The notes below the pieces were generated by a model, which saw nothing but the letters and a program-made list of their open reading frames with translations, made no database searches and was not told the origin of the DNA. DNA of 64,000 nucleotides from NCBI RefSeq assembly GCF_000430845.1, contig NZ_AUMU01000013.1, positions 1 to 64,000 of the forward strand, given 5' to 3'. Below, in pieces: positions 61,665 to 64,000 of the stretch. Position 1 is the first letter of the stretch. Each line of letters opens with the position of its first letter. A program made the translations under genes and the position numbers. The DNA is from Chryseobacterium gregarium DSM 19109 (GTDB lineage: Bacteria; Bacteroidota; Bacteroidia; Flavobacteriales; Weeksellaceae).

Positions 61665-63446
61665 ATGAAAACGGGTAAATTTTTATTGTTGCTGTTATTG
61701 ATGCTTGCCGGGGGTACAATGTATTCCCAGGCGATTACTGTGGTACAGGAAGTTCAGACACAGAGCAAAAAACTTCAGAAAGCCGTTGATACGAAGGACG
61801 AATCTGCCCAGGCTGATTCTTATTACCGGATTGGCGAGGCATTTTTCAATGACGGTAATTTTTCAAAAAGTGAAGGCTATTTTTCAAAAGCGAAAATCAT
61901 CTATGAAAAGCTTAAAGACAATCCCAATATAGAAAAAGCAAGCCGGAGATTGGCCCAGTCCCAGGAAAAGCAGGACAAAATTTCACCTGCGATCAGCAAC
62001 TACAGCAGGGCGGCAGAAGCAGAACCCGGACCTTCCAAAACCCGCTCGGTCAATTCCAATGATGCGGCAAGGCTTTCATCAGCTTCACCAGAAATTAAAG
62101 CAGAGGCCATTCAGGACAATATTCGGATCAATGAAAAGGAAAATGACCAGGCAGACCTGGCCATGAGCTACAGCCAGATGGCGGATGTGAATATCAGGAA
62201 GAAAAATATCAAAGGAGCAGAAGACAATTTAAATAATGCCTACAAAATTTCTAAAAAAGACGCTCCTCAGCAGGCTTTGGAAATCAATAGAAAGCTGACG
62301 GATTTTTACGTTAAAAATAAAAAATTCGACAAAGCCATTGAAACCAAAAAAAAGGTCTTAAAAGAAGATTTTGTTAGAGAAAATTCCCGGGAGGAAGTAG
62401 AGCAGATCCAGGAGCTGGCTGATATCTACATCAGGAAAAACGATACCCAGGGAGCCATTGATCTGTTTAAAAAGTCTTACGGTATGGCACTGAAAAAAGG
62501 GCATACCCTGGAAGCACAGAAAAGTGTCAGGAAACTGGACAGCCTTTTTGATGTTTCCGGAGATACCGGCGCTTCCGTTCAGCTATACCGGGATTTTTTC
62601 GTGAAACTGCCTGATCTGATAGCCAAAGACAGAAGCCTGGTCGATAATAAGATCCTCGAGGATACGGAACAGAGGATTATCCAGCTGGAAAAAGAAAAAG
62701 AGCTTAAGGATGAATTGATCCGCAAGAAGAGTATTTTCAATTACGGACTGATCGGTGCCTTAATCATCCTGATGATTCTGGTCCTCTTTATTTTCAGGAC
62801 TTTGAAAAAGGTGCAGGTCAGGAACAAAAAAATTGCATTACAGTCGCTGCGCCGTGAGATGAATCCGCATTTTATCTTTAACAGTTTAAACAGCGTGAAC
62901 CATTTTATTGCGACCAACAACGAACTGGAGGCCAACCAATATCTGACCAGGTTCTCAAAACTTATGCGTGGCGTCATGGAAAATTCTGCCGAAGATTTTA
63001 TTTCTTTCCACCAGGAACTAGACCTGCTTCAGAATTACCTTGCCCTGGAAAAGACACGCTTTACCGATAAATTTGATTATGAAATTAATGTCGGTGAAAG
63101 TTTAAATACCCAAAACCTGAAAATTCCCGGCATGCTCGTGCAGCCGTTCCTGGAAAATGCCATATGGCACGGGTTACGTTACAGAACCACAAAAGGATTT
63201 TTGAAACTGAGTTTTGAAAAAGATCAACAGCATTTAAAAATCAGCATCGAAGACAATGGAATCGGGATTGAGGAAAGTAAGAAGCAAAAAACACAGCATC
63301 AGAAAACACGCGAAGGCCGCGGCATGAAAAATACACTGGAAAGGATCTCTCTTCTCAATGATCTTTACAAACAGAATATTGAATGCAGCATCACAGATAA
63401 AAAAACAGGACAGGGAGTTTTGGTAGAAATAAGTTATAAATTGTAG
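61665..63446 (+). CDS. LytS-like sensor histidine kinase with TPR input domain
   Basis: 593 residues. Signal-like N-terminus (MYSQA), a periplasmic or loop region of TPR-like repeats (about residues 30-340: ADLAMSYSQMADVNIRKKN, KKFDKAIETKKKV), one membrane helix near residues 357-379, then a His_kinase domain with the phospho-acceptor His near residue 401 in MNPHFIFNSLNSVNHF. The ATPase part has LVQPFLENAIWHGL and the G box GIEESK/GRGMKNTLERI. It senses an unknown signal and would phosphorylate the LytTR regulator encoded next. Start chosen at 61665 (MKTGKFLLLLLL), 11 residues into the open frame. Confidence 0.88.
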   Translation: MKTGKFLLLLLLMLAGGTMYSQAITVVQEVQTQSKKLQKAVDTKDESAQADSYYRIGEAFFNDGNFSKSEGYFSKAKIIYEKLKDNPNIEKASRRLAQSQEKQDKISPAISNYSRAAEAEPGPSKTRSVNSNDAARLSSASPEIKAEAIQDNIRINEKENDQADLAMSYSQMADVNIRKKNIKGAEDNLNNAYKISKKDAPQQALEINRKLTDFYVKNKKFDKAIETKKKVLKEDFVRENSREEVEQIQELADIYIRKNDTQGAIDLFKKSYGMALKKGHTLEAQKSVRKLDSLFDVSGDTGASVQLYRDFFVKLPDLIAKDRSLVDNKILEDTEQRIIQLEKEKELKDELIRKKSIFNYGLIGALIILMILVLFIFRTLKKVQVRNKKIALQSLRREMNPHFIFNSLNSVNHFIATNNELEANQYLTRFSKLMRGVMENSAEDFISFHQELDLLQNYLALEKTRFTDKFDYEINVGESLNTQNLKIPGMLVQPFLENAIWHGLRYRTTKGFLKLSFEKDQQHLKISIEDNGIGIEESKKQKTQHQKTREGRGMKNTLERISLLNDLYKQNIECSITDKKTGQGVLVEISYKL

Positions 63447-63503
63447 AAAAGCTAATTTTAACATGAATTATAAACTAATCCCTGAAATCTAAACCCTAAT
63501 AGA

Positions 63504-64000
63504 ATGAAAATACAATCCGTCATCATAGACGACGAAAAAATGGCGAGGGATGTTTTAAGGAACTATCTCACAAAATACTGCCCGCAGGTAGAGATTGCGG
63601 GCGAGGCTGAAAATATTAAAGAAGCCGTTCCTCTGATTTCCGGAAAGCGCCCGCAGCTTGTTTTCCTGGATGTGGAAATGCCCTTCGGGAATGCTTTTGA
63701 CGTATTGGAAGCAACTAAAGAATTTTCATATGAAACTATTTTCATTACTGCATTTTCACAATATTCACTGCAGGCTTTAAATAAGTCTGCAAGCTATTAT
63801 ATTCTAAAACCGATCGACATTCAGGAACTTATTGTAGCTGTGAATAAAGCCGCGGAAAGCATTGAGAATAAAGAGGAACTTAACCGTAATAAAATCCTCC
63901 TCGAAAACCTGAAGCTGAAACCTGAAAAGCAGCAGCTGATCCTTCCTACCCTGCAGGGTTTTGATGTAGTCAAAACAGAAGATATCATCAGGCTGCAGGC
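63504..64000 (+). CDS. LytTR-type response regulator (partial, runs off the window)
   Basis: The frame is open to the window end (165 full codons visible). N-terminal receiver domain: VIIDDEKMARDVLRNYL, phospho-Asp near residue 56 in LVFLDVEMPFG, then ITAFSQYSLQALNKSASYYILKPI with the conserved Lys. After a linker, LPTLQGFDVVKTEDIIRLQA is the start of a LytTR DNA-binding domain. It lies 57 bases after the kinase gene and would be its cognate regulator, binding direct repeats. Confidence 0.9.
   Translation, partial: MKIQSVIIDDEKMARDVLRNYLTKYCPQVEIAGEAENIKEAVPLISGKRPQLVFLDVEMPFGNAFDVLEATKEFSYETIFITAFSQYSLQALNKSASYYILKPIDIQELIVAVNKAAESIENKEELNRNKILLENLKLKPEKQQLILPTLQGFDVVKTEDIIRLQ

Noticed and set aside
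1..64000. CRISPR arrays, prophage, insertion sequences or plasmid replication genes
   Set aside because: No regularly spaced identical repeats, no transposase or phage structural genes, and no plasmid Rep protein were found. Gene order is chromosomal.

Overview
The window reads as a chromosome segment from a Bacteroidota bacterium of the Flavobacteriia, most likely Chryseobacterium or a close relative. Pointers are the low-GC intergenic DNA, promoters of the TAnnTTTG (-7) type, weak Shine-Dalgarno signals, and family markers such as GSCFA, DUF4269, DUF2461, DUF5683, WbqC, an OMP_b-brl_3 barrel, very large LepB, and LytTR/LytS-type regulation. The genus is an inference from gene content; no rRNA is present.

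Layout. 0-0.3 kb: three minus-strand tRNAs (Ser, Pro, Arg). 0.4-3 kb: lipoprotein amidase and aspartase. 3-7.3 kb: a small glycan block (two glycosyltransferase-type genes facing a flippase and an FkbM methyltransferase). 7.4-16.7 kb: housekeeping (DUF2461, two DEAD-box helicases, DUF47/PiT phosphate uptake, isoprenyl synthase, GSCFA-DUF4269-TatD). 16.8-21.4 kb: a lipoprotein, a methyltransferase, a porin-like barrel, then obgE, adk and hpt. 21.4-24.9 kb: the most disturbed stretch. It holds a 584-base ORF-free gap with a foldable element, an ABC-F gene, a decayed copy of an ABC-F 3' end, a frameshifted SUKH gene and a ruined parDE toxin-antitoxin pair. 25-36 kb: purA, tonB, parA-parB-DUF5683-dapB-lepB-lepB2-wbqC, a subtilase and two lipoproteins. 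36.9-40.6 kb: four genes resembling the mycobacterial decaprenylphosphoryl-arabinose pathway (UbiA-type phosphoribosyltransferase, DprE1, DprE2, HAD phosphatase). 40.7-43 kb: cysteine desulfurase, thioredoxin, twin tRNA-Asp and a GIY-YIG nuclease relic. 43-53 kb: an ECF sigma with a membrane partner, an outer-membrane barrel, a membrane-bound LytTR protein with an acyltransferase, an L,D-transpeptidase, a PDZ protease-like protein and an esterase. 53-59 kb: a surface-type lipoprotein, tyrS, an ECF sigma, lipA, an MFS exporter and a SpoIIAA-like protein. 59.3-64 kb: a LytS/LytTR two-component system beside two SIMPL-domain genes and a lipoprotein.

The strongest unexplained signals are four. 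(1) Two copies of a 21-base-period direct repeat (ACTTGGTGAA-type) lie at the identical distance from the start codons of the two SIMPL genes, next to the LytTR system: a candidate operator and small regulon. (2) The second, shorter LepB-family protein lacks both catalytic residues (Ser to Gly, Lys to Gln) although its reading frame is intact. (3) The DprE-like cluster carries Ala where mycobacterial DprE1 has the benzothiazinone-reactive Cys, and has a HAD protein where a phosphatase is needed. (4) A cluster of decayed accessory genes sits between abc-f and purA, and a nuclease relic with a tRNA-like tail follows the tRNA-Asp pair. No CRISPR array, prophage, IS element or rRNA was seen. The last gene runs off the right edge.
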